Notes: a model not told the origin generated them from the letters alone. DNA of 7,283 nucleotides from an uncultured Pseudomonadota bacterium (GCA_913040875.1 CAJWHX010000163.1:1-7283); one strand, 5' to 3'. Shown: positions 1 through 6,350, counted from the first letter of the stretch. Program-made: numbers and translations.

Positions 1-747
1 GCCACCAAGTTGCTTGTTATTCCAATGTTTCCACAGTATTCAGAGAGTACAATCGCCTCGGGGATTGACGCTTTGGCGAAGGAGATAGGTAAGCGAGTAA
101 AGATCCCGACATTTGAGGTGATTACCAATTTCCACCGCACCCATGCGTTCATCAACAATTCTGTGATGCAAATAGACAAAAGAATACGAAGCCTTCGTGC
201 TGAGGGTATAGAACCCGATCGACTGTTGGTTACATTTCATGGGATGCAAAAGAGAAGAATCGTCGAAAAGGGGGATGACTATTACAGGCATTGTTACGAA
301 ACATTTAAACTCATCGTCGATAGGTTGACAGAGATTGAATCAGATCGTGCCATCATGACATTTCAGAGCCGATTTGGTCGTGAAGAATGGATTACTCCAT
401 ATACCGAACAGGTCGTCGAGGAACTCATCAACAACGGTCATAAAGAGTTGGTTCTGTATGCCCCCAGTTTTGTGGTGGATTGTCTTGAAACAACAGATGA
501 GTTGGGGCATGAGTTGCGAGAAGAGGCTCAAGAGTGGGGTGGGAACATTTATCCCGTCGATTGTCTCAATACGGATGAGCAATGGTGTAAAGAGTTTGCA
601 TTGTATACGTATACACAGGCAGAAGGTTCTGCTCAAGATAAAGAGGATATTGAGTATCAACTCACTGCTTCAGATTATGAACAGATGCCGCCTCTTCAGA
701 TGGAAGATGACAGTATGTCTCATATCCAGCCATTGTTGGACTCTTAG
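1..747 (+). CDS. hemH: Ferrochelatase (protoheme ferro-lyase), 5' truncated by window edge
   Basis: Ferrochelatase inserts Fe2+ into protoporphyrin IX, the last step of protoheme synthesis, and acts at the inner face of the cytoplasmic membrane. The frame is open from base 1, so the N-terminal third is outside the window and about 248 residues are visible. Family signatures occur in the right order: IPMFPQYSEST near the start; TFHGMQKRR followed by GDDYYRHCYET (the metal-binding His is the cat codon at 238-240); FQSRFGREEWITPYT; and APSFVVDCLETTDE with the conserved acidic Glu at 487-489; then GG...CLN near the end. The usual Pro after HG(I/M) is Gln here (HGMQKR). About 40 residues, acidic and Gln-rich, follow the CLN motif, a somewhat longer tail than in the E. 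coli enzyme. The next plus-strand gene is 502 bases away, so no operon with acnB is implied. Identity is sure; the start is unknown. Confidence 0.95.
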   Translation, partial: ATKLLVIPMFPQYSESTIASGIDALAKEIGKRVKIPTFEVITNFHRTHAFINNSVMQIDKRIRSLRAEGIEPDRLLVTFHGMQKRRIVEKGDDYYRHCYETFKLIVDRLTEIESDRAIMTFQSRFGREEWITPYTEQVVEELINNGHKELVLYAPSFVVDCLETTDELGHELREEAQEWGGNIYPVDCLNTDEQWCKEFALYTYTQAEGSAQDKEDIEYQLTASDYEQMPPLQMEDDSMSHIQPLLDS

Positions 748-820
748 ATACGGACTTATACGATACCACATGATAAGTGGGCTTGTACAGAAGTAAACTC
801 AAGTGTATCACATGTGGGGA

Positions 821-1021
821 TCAGAAATATTGGTTGGCTTTGTACGATAAGTTATCGATGAGTAAGGCGCTGTAGGTACCATTTCGATGCACAACGCTCA
901 CCTTTTGTTTGTGCCAGTTGTAACTGGTATTGTAGCCGGGATCTATCGCTTTGAAGCTGTGGTCCAGTTGATTTATGATTCGGTAAATAGAGTGTGATTG
1001 TAGTGTGTGCTTATATGTGAC
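821..1021 (-). pseudogene. Possible remnant of an unrecognised protein (C-terminal piece)
   Basis: On the minus strand there are 66 sense codons between stops, ending in ...LLIDNLSYKANQYF and a TGA at 821-823. No ATG, GTG or TTG lies early in the frame, so it cannot start normally as it stands. Composition is protein-like (SFKAIDPGYNTSYNW, then KVSVVHRNGTYSA) and third codon positions are rich in C (28 of 66, TAC, AAC, AGC, GCC), unlike the more AT-ending codons at the start of acnB. I do not recognise the family. It may be a 3' gene fragment left by decay or transfer, or a chance frame. No ribosome binding site or promoter was found for it. Confidence 0.2.
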
Positions 1022-1211
1022 TCACATTTCAAGTGTCCCTCGATTTACTCGACGGAGAGTAGAACGAACGGTGGTAATTGGATACTCGTCGTTGTTGGCG
1101 TTCAAAACTCATTCAATAGAGAATACCAAGGATCCATATTTTTGGTTGAGAAGTGGGGTGTGAACCGGTTAGTCAATTACATACATACCATGTCTTCTAG
1201 TTGCAATCAGG

Positions 1212-1240
1212 TTGACATGACATTCTCTCCTTTGTCTTAT
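1212..1240 (+). promoter_or_regulatory. Sigma70-like promoter candidate directly ahead of acnB
   Basis: A perfect -35 TTGACA (1212-1217) is followed by a 17-base spacer and TCTTAT (1235-1240), 4 of 6 matches to TATAAT. Transcription would begin near 1247, almost at the ATG, so the message would be essentially leaderless and would lack the GAGGTG at 1241-1246. Either it is used that way or the match is coincidental and another promoter lies farther upstream. Confidence 0.35.
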
Positions 1241-1246
1241 GAGGTG
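1241..1246 (+). promoter_or_regulatory. Ribosome binding site that decides the acnB start
   Basis: GAGGTG sits 3 bases before the ATG at 1250. Together with the family-like N-terminus (MSLYTDYLEQI...) it favours this ATG over the upstream in-frame GTG at 1007. The spacing is short. Confidence 0.5.
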
Positions 1247-1249
1247 AAC

Positions 1250-4021
1250 ATGAGTTTATACACAGACTACTTAGAGCAGATTCAAACTCGTAAAGAGCAG
1301 GGCTTGCATCCAAAACCAATTGAAGAAGCAGATCTCGTTGCAGAACTGATTGGTCAAATCACTGACATCAACCACGAGTATAGAGAAGGGTCTCTTGACT
1401 TCTTTATTTACAATGTCTTACCAGGTACAACAAGTGCTGCGGGTGTAAAGGCGCAGTTTCTAAAGGAAATCATCATTGGTTCATCAGTAGTGGAAGAGAT
1501 CAGCACAGAGTTTGCTTTTGAGCTCTTGTCGCATATGAAAGGTGGTCCATCTGTAGAAGTGCTTTTGGATTTGGCACTGGGAGATGACGCAGGGATAGCA
1601 AAAAATGCTGCTGATGTACTCAAAACACAAGTCTTCTTGTATGAAGCAGACACCGGTCGATTGGAAGATGCCTACAAGAACGGTCACGCACTGGCAACTG
1701 ACCTTCTCGAGAGTTACTCGAAGGCTGAGTTCTTTACAGAGTTGCCCCCAGTGGATGAAACAATCCAAGTAGTCACCTATGTAACGGCTGTTGGGGATGT
1801 TTCGACGGACTTATTGTCTCCAGGTAGTGATGCACACTCTCGGTCAGATAGAGAACTCCATGGACAATGTCTATTTGAACACAACAAGGAAAAGCAAGAG
1901 GTTCTGTTGAATCTCAAGAAACAACATCCAGACAAGCGTGTCATGTTGGTTTCTGAGAAGGGTACCATGGGTGTTGGTTCTTCTAGGATGTCTGGTGTGA
2001 ACAATGTGGCTCTGTGGACGGGGATTCAGGCCAGTCCTTATGTTCCTTTTATCAATATTGCTCCGATTGTTGGTGGTACCAATGGTATTTCCCCGATCTT
2101 CTTGACGACGGTTGGTGTGACCGGAGGCATTGGGATTGATTTCAAAAATTGGGTAAAACAACTCGATGAAGATGGTGAACCCATCATGGACGAAGATGGC
2201 GAACCGATTCTAGAGCAGCTGTTCTCGATCGACACCGGTACAGTCCTAACCATCAATACCAAGACCAAGAAACTATACAATGAGGATTCTACAGAAGAAC
2301 TGTCTGATATATCGACGGCTCTGACACCACAGAAACTCGAGTTTATTCGTGCAAAAGGGTCGTATGCTGTTGTCTTTGGGAAGAAGTTACAAACTACAGC
2401 ATCAGCTATTTTGGGTATAGATGTACCAGAGGTATTTGCGAAATCAAAGGAAATATCTCATGAAGGACAGGGGCTGACCGCTGTTGAGAAAATTTTCAAC
2501 AAAAATGCAGTTGGTGTCACGCCGGGTAAAGTGTTGCATGCAGGGTCTGATGTCCGTGTGAAGGTGAACATTGTTGGCTCTCAAGATACGACCGGTTTAA
2601 TGACCTCGCAAGAGTTGGAAATGATGGCTGCCACTGTGATCTCTCCAACAGTGGATGGTTCTTATCAATCTGGATGCCATACAGCCTCTGTGTGGGACCG
2701 AAAAGCTCGAAAGAATATTCCCAAGTTGATGAGTTTCATGAATAAGTTTGGGTTGATCACAGCTCGCGATCCAGATCACGGATACAAACCCATGACGGAC
2801 GTAATCCATAAAGTGCTCAATGACATAACGGTCGATGATTGGGCGGTTATCATTGGAGGGGATTCTCATACTCGAATGTCAAAAGGGGTTGCCTTCGGAG
2901 CGGATTCTGGAACGGTAGCCTTAGCCTTAGCGACGGGTGAAGCTACGATGCCCATTCCACAATCGGTCAAAGTGACATTTAAGGGTACCTTGAAAGATCA
3001 TATGGATTTTCGTGATGTGGTCCATGCGACGCAGGCTCAGATGCTGAAGGAGTTTGATGGTGACAATGTATTCCAAGGTAAGATTATTGAAGTTCATATT
3101 GGAACATTGCTAGCAGATCAGGCGTTCACGTTTACGGATTGGACTGCTGAAATGAAAGCAAAAGCCTCGATTTGCATTTCACAAAGCGACACGTTGATTG
3201 AATCCTTAGAGATTGCGAAAAGCCGAATCCAAATTATGATTGACAAAGGAATGGACAACAAAAAGCAAACTCTTCAAGGTCTAATCGATAGGGCTGATAA
3301 ACGAATCGCCGAGTTGTTATCCGGTGAGAAGCCGGCTTTGGCGCCAGATGCAGATGCCAAGTACACAGCAGAATTTGTTGTTGATTTGGACCAAATTGTA
3401 GAGCCAATGATTGCCGATCCAGATGTGAACAATGATGACGTCTCAAAGCGATATACACACGATACAATCCGACCGATTTCATTCTATGGTGGTGTAAAGC
3501 ACGTAGATCTAGGTTTCGTTGGCTCATGTATGGTGCACAAAGGGGACATGAAAATCATTTCACAGATGTTGAGAAATATTGAACGTCAGCACGGAACGGT
3601 AGAGTTCAATGCTCCTCTTGTGGTCGCTCCACCAACATACAATATTGTGAATGAGTTGAAAGCAGAAGGCGATTGGGCTGTGTTACAGCGATACTCTGGA
3701 TTTGAGTTTGATGACAATTCCCCTAAGGCTAGTGCTCGCACACAGTATCAAAATATCATGTATCTAGAACGACCAGGATGCAATCTTTGTATGGGTAACC
3801 AAGAGAAAGCTGAGAAGGGCGATACGGTTATGGCTACGTCCACCAGATTGTTTCAAGGGCGTGTAGTTGCTGACAGTGACGAAAAAAAGGGCGAGTCTTT
3901 ATTGGCCTCTACCCCAGTAGTGGTACTGTCGACCATTCTTGGTAGAACTCCAACGATTGAAGAGTACGTTGCTGCAGTCGAGGGTATTAAGTTGACCAGC
4001 TATGCACCACCAGTCGACTGA
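1250..4021 (+). CDS. acnB: Bifunctional aconitate hydratase 2 / 2-methylisocitrate dehydratase (aconitase B)
   Basis: AcnB interconverts citrate and isocitrate in the TCA cycle and can also act in the methylcitrate cycle. It is a cytoplasmic 4Fe-4S enzyme. From the ATG at 1250 it is 923 aa, against 865 in E. coli. Order is as in AcnB: an N-terminal HEAT-like domain (about 1-165, with LLSHMKGGPSVEVLLDLAL), the swivel domain with GSSRMSG (R246), then the catalytic domains with VGSQDTTGLMT, SGCHTA (C476, H477), GGDSHTR (537-542), GSCM (C760) and PGCNLCMGNQ (C844, C847), and finally ATSTRLFQGR. The three Fe-S cysteines match E. coli C710, C769 and C772, but the gap between the first two is 84 residues, not 59, because of an insertion around GFEFDDNSPKASART. 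This longer form, including the N-terminus and a tandem DEDGEPI pair at 306-321, recalls Bacteroidota AcnB. A monocistronic unit is likely, as a convergent gene follows. Confidence 0.97.
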   Translation: MSLYTDYLEQIQTRKEQGLHPKPIEEADLVAELIGQITDINHEYREGSLDFFIYNVLPGTTSAAGVKAQFLKEIIIGSSVVEEISTEFAFELLSHMKGGPSVEVLLDLALGDDAGIAKNAADVLKTQVFLYEADTGRLEDAYKNGHALATDLLESYSKAEFFTELPPVDETIQVVTYVTAVGDVSTDLLSPGSDAHSRSDRELHGQCLFEHNKEKQEVLLNLKKQHPDKRVMLVSEKGTMGVGSSRMSGVNNVALWTGIQASPYVPFINIAPIVGGTNGISPIFLTTVGVTGGIGIDFKNWVKQLDEDGEPIMDEDGEPILEQLFSIDTGTVLTINTKTKKLYNEDSTEELSDISTALTPQKLEFIRAKGSYAVVFGKKLQTTASAILGIDVPEVFAKSKEISHEGQGLTAVEKIFNKNAVGVTPGKVLHAGSDVRVKVNIVGSQDTTGLMTSQELEMMAATVISPTVDGSYQSGCHTASVWDRKARKNIPKLMSFMNKFGLITARDPDHGYKPMTDVIHKVLNDITVDDWAVIIGGDSHTRMSKGVAFGADSGTVALALATGEATMPIPQSVKVTFKGTLKDHMDFRDVVHATQAQMLKEFDGDNVFQGKIIEVHIGTLLADQAFTFTDWTAEMKAKASICISQSDTLIESLEIAKSRIQIMIDKGMDNKKQTLQGLIDRADKRIAELLSGEKPALAPDADAKYTAEFVVDLDQIVEPMIADPDVNNDDVSKRYTHDTIRPISFYGGVKHVDLGFVGSCMVHKGDMKIISQMLRNIERQHGTVEFNAPLVVAPPTYNIVNELKAEGDWAVLQRYSGFEFDDNSPKASARTQYQNIMYLERPGCNLCMGNQEKAEKGDTVMATSTRLFQGRVVADSDEKKGESLLASTPVVVLSTILGRTPTIEEYVAAVEGIKLTSYAPPVD

Positions 4022-4059
4022 AGAATATAGTAGTGCTTAGTTCTGTGAGTCTACGATGT

Positions 4060-4084
4060 CTCCCAAGCGATTTTCGTTCGGGAG
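4060..4084. terminator. Hairpin between convergent genes, candidate terminator
   Basis: CTCCC (4060-4064) pairs with GGGAG (4080-4084). After one A/C mismatch, AGCGA (4066-4070) pairs with TCGTT (4074-4078, one G-T wobble), closing a 3-base TTT loop. It lies 39 bases after the acnB stop and just beyond the stop of the minus-strand gene. No T-tract follows on either strand, so it may work weakly, need a factor, or protect 3' ends. Confidence 0.4.
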
Positions 4085-4086
4085 GA

Positions 4087-4599
4087 CTAGAAAACACCAA
4101 GTCCAAATGCTCGATTGAAGTGCAAACTTTTATGACCAACCTTTTTCAATCCGCTGACGCGATAATATCCGCCTACAAGATTGAGAGGGGTAAGTGTATC
4201 AGCCCCGATAAATGGTGAAAATGTCATAGAATTTTCCAGTCCGATGTAAGAACCTCCAAAATCTGGATCTTGAACGGTCATAAATGTAGCGCCGTTTCGC
4301 ATACTGATTAGACCTGCAATGGTACCATAATGACCTACTGAAACGGACACACCGGTTTTTTTTAGTGCAAAGTTTGTATAGATATAGGGACCTGTCATTC
4401 CAATATAAATATCCTGACCACTGGATGCACCAATCCCAATATTCAATCCCATCATCTTGTCCCAACTGAGGCTTAGCATCGGCATAAAATCCGCGCCGAT
4501 GTGATATAAGATGTTGGCCTCTGCCTTTTGGAATGGAAGTCCAATTAAACTTAAAAGGAATACAGAACCGAATGCGTTTATAAACTTTGAAATGAACAT
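4087..4599 (-). CDS. Small exported protein, possible outer-membrane beta-barrel
   Basis: The 170-aa protein has a clear signal peptide: FISK, a hydrophobic core SVFLLSLIGLPF, then an AEA cleavage box (residues 26-28), leaving about 142 mature residues. The mature part is rich in Gly and aromatic residues with strand-like stretches (LNIGIGASSG, DIYIGMTGPYIYTNF, VSVSVGHYGTIAGLI, YIGLENSMTFSPFIG, LVGGYYRVSG), has no Cys, and ends in RAFGLGVF. A C-terminal Phe after alternating residues is typical of outer-membrane barrels, and the size would suit about eight strands. Export is seen; the barrel is inferred. I do not recognise the family. AGGAG (4605-4609) five bases before the ATG supports the start. 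It converges with acnB and diverges from the next gene across 252 bases. Confidence 0.75.
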   Translation of the reverse strand: MFISKFINAFGSVFLLSLIGLPFQKAEANILYHIGADFMPMLSLSWDKMMGLNIGIGASSGQDIYIGMTGPYIYTNFALKKTGVSVSVGHYGTIAGLISMRNGATFMTVQDPDFGGSYIGLENSMTFSPFIGADTLTPLNLVGGYYRVSGLKKVGHKSLHFNRAFGLGVF

Positions 4600-4851
4600 G
4601 CTCTCTCCTGATAATGGTCAGTAATTTCAGTGTACGATTCTATATAGTCAATGACAATTATATAGAGGTGACCGATTGGTTTGTTGCATTTTGGCAACGA
4701 TATAGCATATTTGAAATCTTGTGAAGACTTGTGTTTATTGAAATTAGTGTAGAATCATGACACGTTCTTTACAAATGGTGACCATACGGTAACTATCTAG
4801 AACTTTCATTCTCAGATATATAGAACTGTACAACACAACAATGGATTGGTC
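4600..4851. other. Divergent AT-rich intergenic region
   Basis: This region must carry promoters for the minus-strand exported-protein gene and for the plus-strand gene at 4852. It is visibly AT-rich, with TATATAG-like boxes at 4641-4665 and 4815-4822, but I could not pair any of them with a convincing -35 at 16-18 bases. A short inverted repeat, GTTGC (4683-4687) and GCAAC (4694-4698) around a 6-base loop, sits in the middle and could be an operator half-site pair. No gene is seen. Confidence 0.4.
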
Positions 4852-5460
4852 ATGACCTCTTTAGCATCTCCTACAGGAACAATTCCTCTCGTCTTTGAAT
4901 CTGGTGTTCTCAATATCTGTGAAGATGGGATCGTTGAAATCCATCTGTCACACAGTGCAGAAGAACCCCATCCGATGATGACTCATCCGGATGGTGGAGA
5001 AACGAACATTCCTAAGAAGCTGTCTCAAGTTGAACTTATTGGTACCGACAGAGAGACCGTTAGTATCAGCTGTGGTATACCGGAGGTCGATACGCTACCA
5101 ACAGGATTTGTGTTTCGCATTAAAGGCTGGAAGCATATTCAGTTAGAGATGTCAGGGGATCTTACGGTGGTAATGAGCGAGATGGAAGAGACGCCCGATT
5201 GGTTTCAACACGAGAAGATTCATCGTTTTGATGGGCCTGAAGACGGTGTTAGTTTGTACAGCGGTTCGCAACCTTTTGTAGAGAAAAAAATCCAAACTCG
5301 ACCCGCACCCCCTCCAACTGAATCGCCTAAGCCCCCTCCTGCTGATACTCACGCTACGCAGTCGACTCAAACTGACCCGCAGTCCAAACCAAAATCTGGA
5401 TGCGGATTGTTGGTGTTGATTTTTACATTTATCGGGCTCGGGTCACAGTACATTTTGTGA
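4852..5460 (+). CDS. Unrecognised protein with proline-rich linker and C-terminal membrane anchor
   Basis: From the ATG at 4852 the product is 202 aa (an in-frame TTG lies two codons upstream). It has no N-terminal signal peptide. Residues 1 to about 148 look like a soluble, mainly beta domain (LVFESGVLNICEDGIVEIHLS, FVFRIKGWKHIQLEMSGDLTVVM). Residues 149-181 form a Pro/Thr/Gln-rich linker containing APPP and KPPP. The last 20 residues, after SKPKSG, are one hydrophobic segment (CGLLVLIFTFIGLG...), giving a tail-anchored layout with the N-terminal domain probably cytoplasmic. No catalytic motif was recognised. No good Shine-Dalgarno is present; instead a 4-codon frame (ATG at 4841) ends in a TGA overlapping this ATG as ATGA. 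It stands alone, with a divergent gene upstream and a convergent gene downstream. Confidence 0.7.
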   Translation: MTSLASPTGTIPLVFESGVLNICEDGIVEIHLSHSAEEPHPMMTHPDGGETNIPKKLSQVELIGTDRETVSISCGIPEVDTLPTGFVFRIKGWKHIQLEMSGDLTVVMSEMEETPDWFQHEKIHRFDGPEDGVSLYSGSQPFVEKKIQTRPAPPPTESPKPPPADTHATQSTQTDPQSKPKSGCGLLVLIFTFIGLGSQYIL

Positions 5461-5514
5461 CGGCAAAGGTTGATTGGTTCAACTGTATTGCTGTCTAACT
5501 CCATCTGCTTGATA

Positions 5515-5536
5515 ATTACATAGATACCTATGTAAT
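5515..5536. repeat. Perfect inverted repeat, 9-bp arms, 4-base loop
   Basis: ATTACATAG (5515-5523) and CTATGTAAT (5528-5536) flank ATAC. It lies 54 bases after the stop of the plus-strand gene. The stem is AT-rich and no clean T-tract follows, so it is a weak terminator candidate for that gene or a protein-binding site. Confidence 0.5.
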
Positions 5537-5561
5537 GTGATTGTATTGCATTGCTCCGTCA

Positions 5562-5605
5562 AAAAATAAGAGAACTGGGATACTAATTTCTGTGTCCCAG
5601 TTCTC
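5562..5605 (-). terminator. Rho-independent terminator of the minus-strand lipoprotein gene
   Basis: Perfect 11-bp arms, GAGAACTGGGA (5570-5580) and TCCCAGTTCTC (5595-5605), enclose a 14-base loop. Read on the minus strand, the stem is followed immediately by TTATTTTTT (complement of 5561-5569), the classic stem plus U-tract. The plus strand has only a short T-run after the stem, so termination is mainly leftward, for the gene at 5650-6276. Confidence 0.8.
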
Positions 5606-5611
5606 ACGTTT

Positions 5612-5630
5612 GTCATCAGAGGTTGATGAC
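5612..5630. repeat. Inverted repeat, 7-bp arms, 5-base loop
   Basis: GTCATCA (5612-5618) and TGATGAC (5624-5630) around GAGGT lie 19 bases past the stop of the lipoprotein gene and just before its terminator on the minus strand. They could form a second stem in the 3' untranslated region. Confidence 0.45.
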
Positions 5631-5649
5631 GTATGTACGGCTGATTCTC

Positions 5650-6276
5650 TTATTCAGGGAGCACTCGGATGTTTCCTTTCATTGAAGCATGCGAGGTAAC
5701 GGCACATCTGTAATTGTAGTAACCGGAAGTTGTGAATGTAAATTCAACTTGTGATGTACTGTTGTCTTGTGCATCCATTACGGAATCTTCAGCGCATTCC
5801 TTTTTGAAAGGGTGTCCACCACTGGCGCCGATTTGAACTGTTTGACCGACTTTTACAGTCAAGCACTTGGGACTGTATGGTTGCATCGCTACCATGTTGA
5901 TAGACACGGGACCAGAGGTGTTACGGAAATCATTGTCGGCGAAATCCTGCTCGGTGCATCCAGCAAAACCCATATCGCAAGTTGCATCGGCGAGTGGGTC
6001 ATTTGTATCGTCAGTGTCATCTGTGTCGTCGGTATCATCGGTATCATCAGTATCGTCGGTGTCGTCGGTGTCATCAGTATCGTCGGTATCATCAGTATCG
6101 TCGGTATCATCAGTATCGTCGGTATCATCAGTATCATCAGTATCATCAGTATCATCAGTATCATCAGTATCAACAGCTGTATCTACGTCCGTATCGGGTT
6201 CTGCAGTTTCATTTTCCTTTTCACTGCATGCGAACAGTGCACCGGTCAATAACATGTACATGGTAATTTGTTTCAT
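5650..6276 (-). CDS. Cupredoxin-domain lipoprotein with Asp-Thr-Asp repeat spacer
   Basis: The 208-aa product starts with a lipoprotein signal ending in the lipobox LFAC (C17). Ser follows the Cys, which in E. coli rules points to the outer membrane. A short acidic region (18-35) precedes 18 perfect DTD triplets (36-89) and one DTN, a flexible highly acidic spacer. Residues about 98-208 form a plastocyanin/amicyanin-like domain: SPKCLTVKVGQTVQIG, GGHPF (H155), FTFTTSGYYNYRC (C191), H196, and M199 in SMKGNIRV. H155, C191, H196 and M199 match the type 1 copper set His-Cys-His-Met, so a surface-tethered electron carrier is the likely role; its redox partner is unknown. The Cys-to-His spacing (C-x4-H) is longer than the usual C-x2-H, while H-x2-M is as in amicyanin. 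Further cysteines (C100/C107, C138/C161) could form disulfides. AGGAA (6281-6285) supports the start. Confidence 0.85.
   Translation of the reverse strand: MKQITMYMLLTGALFACSEKENETAEPDTDVDTAVDTDDTDDTDDTDDTDDTDDTDDTDDTDDTDDTDDTDDTDDTDDTDDTDDTDDTDDTNDPLADATCDMGFAGCTEQDFADNDFRNTSGPVSINMVAMQPYSPKCLTVKVGQTVQIGASGGHPFKKECAEDSVMDAQDNSTSQVEFTFTTSGYYNYRCAVTSHASMKGNIRVLPE
6001..6171 (-). repeat. Tandem 9-bp coding repeat, 19 units
   Basis: Nineteen in-frame 9-bp units encode DTD (the last, at 6001-6009, DTN). Homogeneity is graded. Units at 6127-6171 are five identical copies of ATCAGTATC (plus-strand view). Units at 6082-6135 form three perfect copies of an 18-bp dimer that alternates GTCGGTATC and ATCAGTATC. 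Units at 6001-6081 are more divergent. This points to recent expansion by slippage or unequal exchange at the end nearest the signal peptide. The array has no spacers and is not CRISPR. Confidence 0.9.
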
Positions 6277-6322
6277 AGCGTTCCTAGGGTTTATTGTTAG
6301 GGTTTGGGATGAGTGTCACCCC

Positions 6323-6350
6323 TCTATACTTTATACTAGGAGATGTCCAA
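6323..6350 (-). promoter_or_regulatory. Promoter candidate for the cupredoxin lipoprotein
   Basis: On the minus strand TTGGAC (6350-6345), a 16-base spacer and TATAGA (6328-6323) form a sigma70-like pair, with an overlapping TATAAA (6335-6330) as an alternative -10. The predicted transcript has a leader of roughly 40 bases before the ATG at 6276. The -35 is only a partial match. Confidence 0.35.

Larger units (their letters stand above)
748..1249. other. Long intergenic stretch between hemH and acnB
   Basis: No confident gene lies here and I see no clear Rho-independent terminator for hemH. It contains a minus-strand open frame that may be a gene remnant (821-1021), two short perfect palindromes (845-857, arms CGATAA/TTATCG; 914-927, arms CCAGTT/AACTGG), and a sigma70-like promoter just before acnB. 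The acnB frame stays open upstream to a GTG at 1007, but those 81 codons show no family resemblance and I treat them as untranslated. Confidence 0.6.

Noticed and set aside
374..796. Alternative 140-codon plus-strand frame inside hemH
   Set aside because: It lies almost wholly within ferrochelatase, which has clear family motifs in its own frame; the translation here resembles no protein.
766..817. CCACATG (766-772) and CATGTGG (811-817) as the hemH terminator stem
   Set aside because: The arms are only 7 bp, separated by 38 bases, and no T-tract follows.
845..927. Two short palindromes (845-857 and 914-927) as operators
   Set aside because: The 6-bp arms are within chance expectation for a window of this size, they are far from any start, and they fall inside the possible minus-strand coding remnant.
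1007..1249. In-frame 81-codon N-terminal extension of acnB from a GTG at 1007
   Set aside because: The extension has no aconitase resemblance and no ribosome binding site, while the ATG at 1250 gives the expected family N-terminus and length.
4033..4218. Short plus-strand frame after acnB
   Set aside because: It overlaps the terminator-like hairpin and the 3' end of the minus-strand exported-protein gene and has no ribosome binding site.
6001..6171. CRISPR-like periodic repeat
   Set aside because: The units are 9 bp, contiguous and without unique spacers, and they code for DTD in the frame of the lipoprotein gene.
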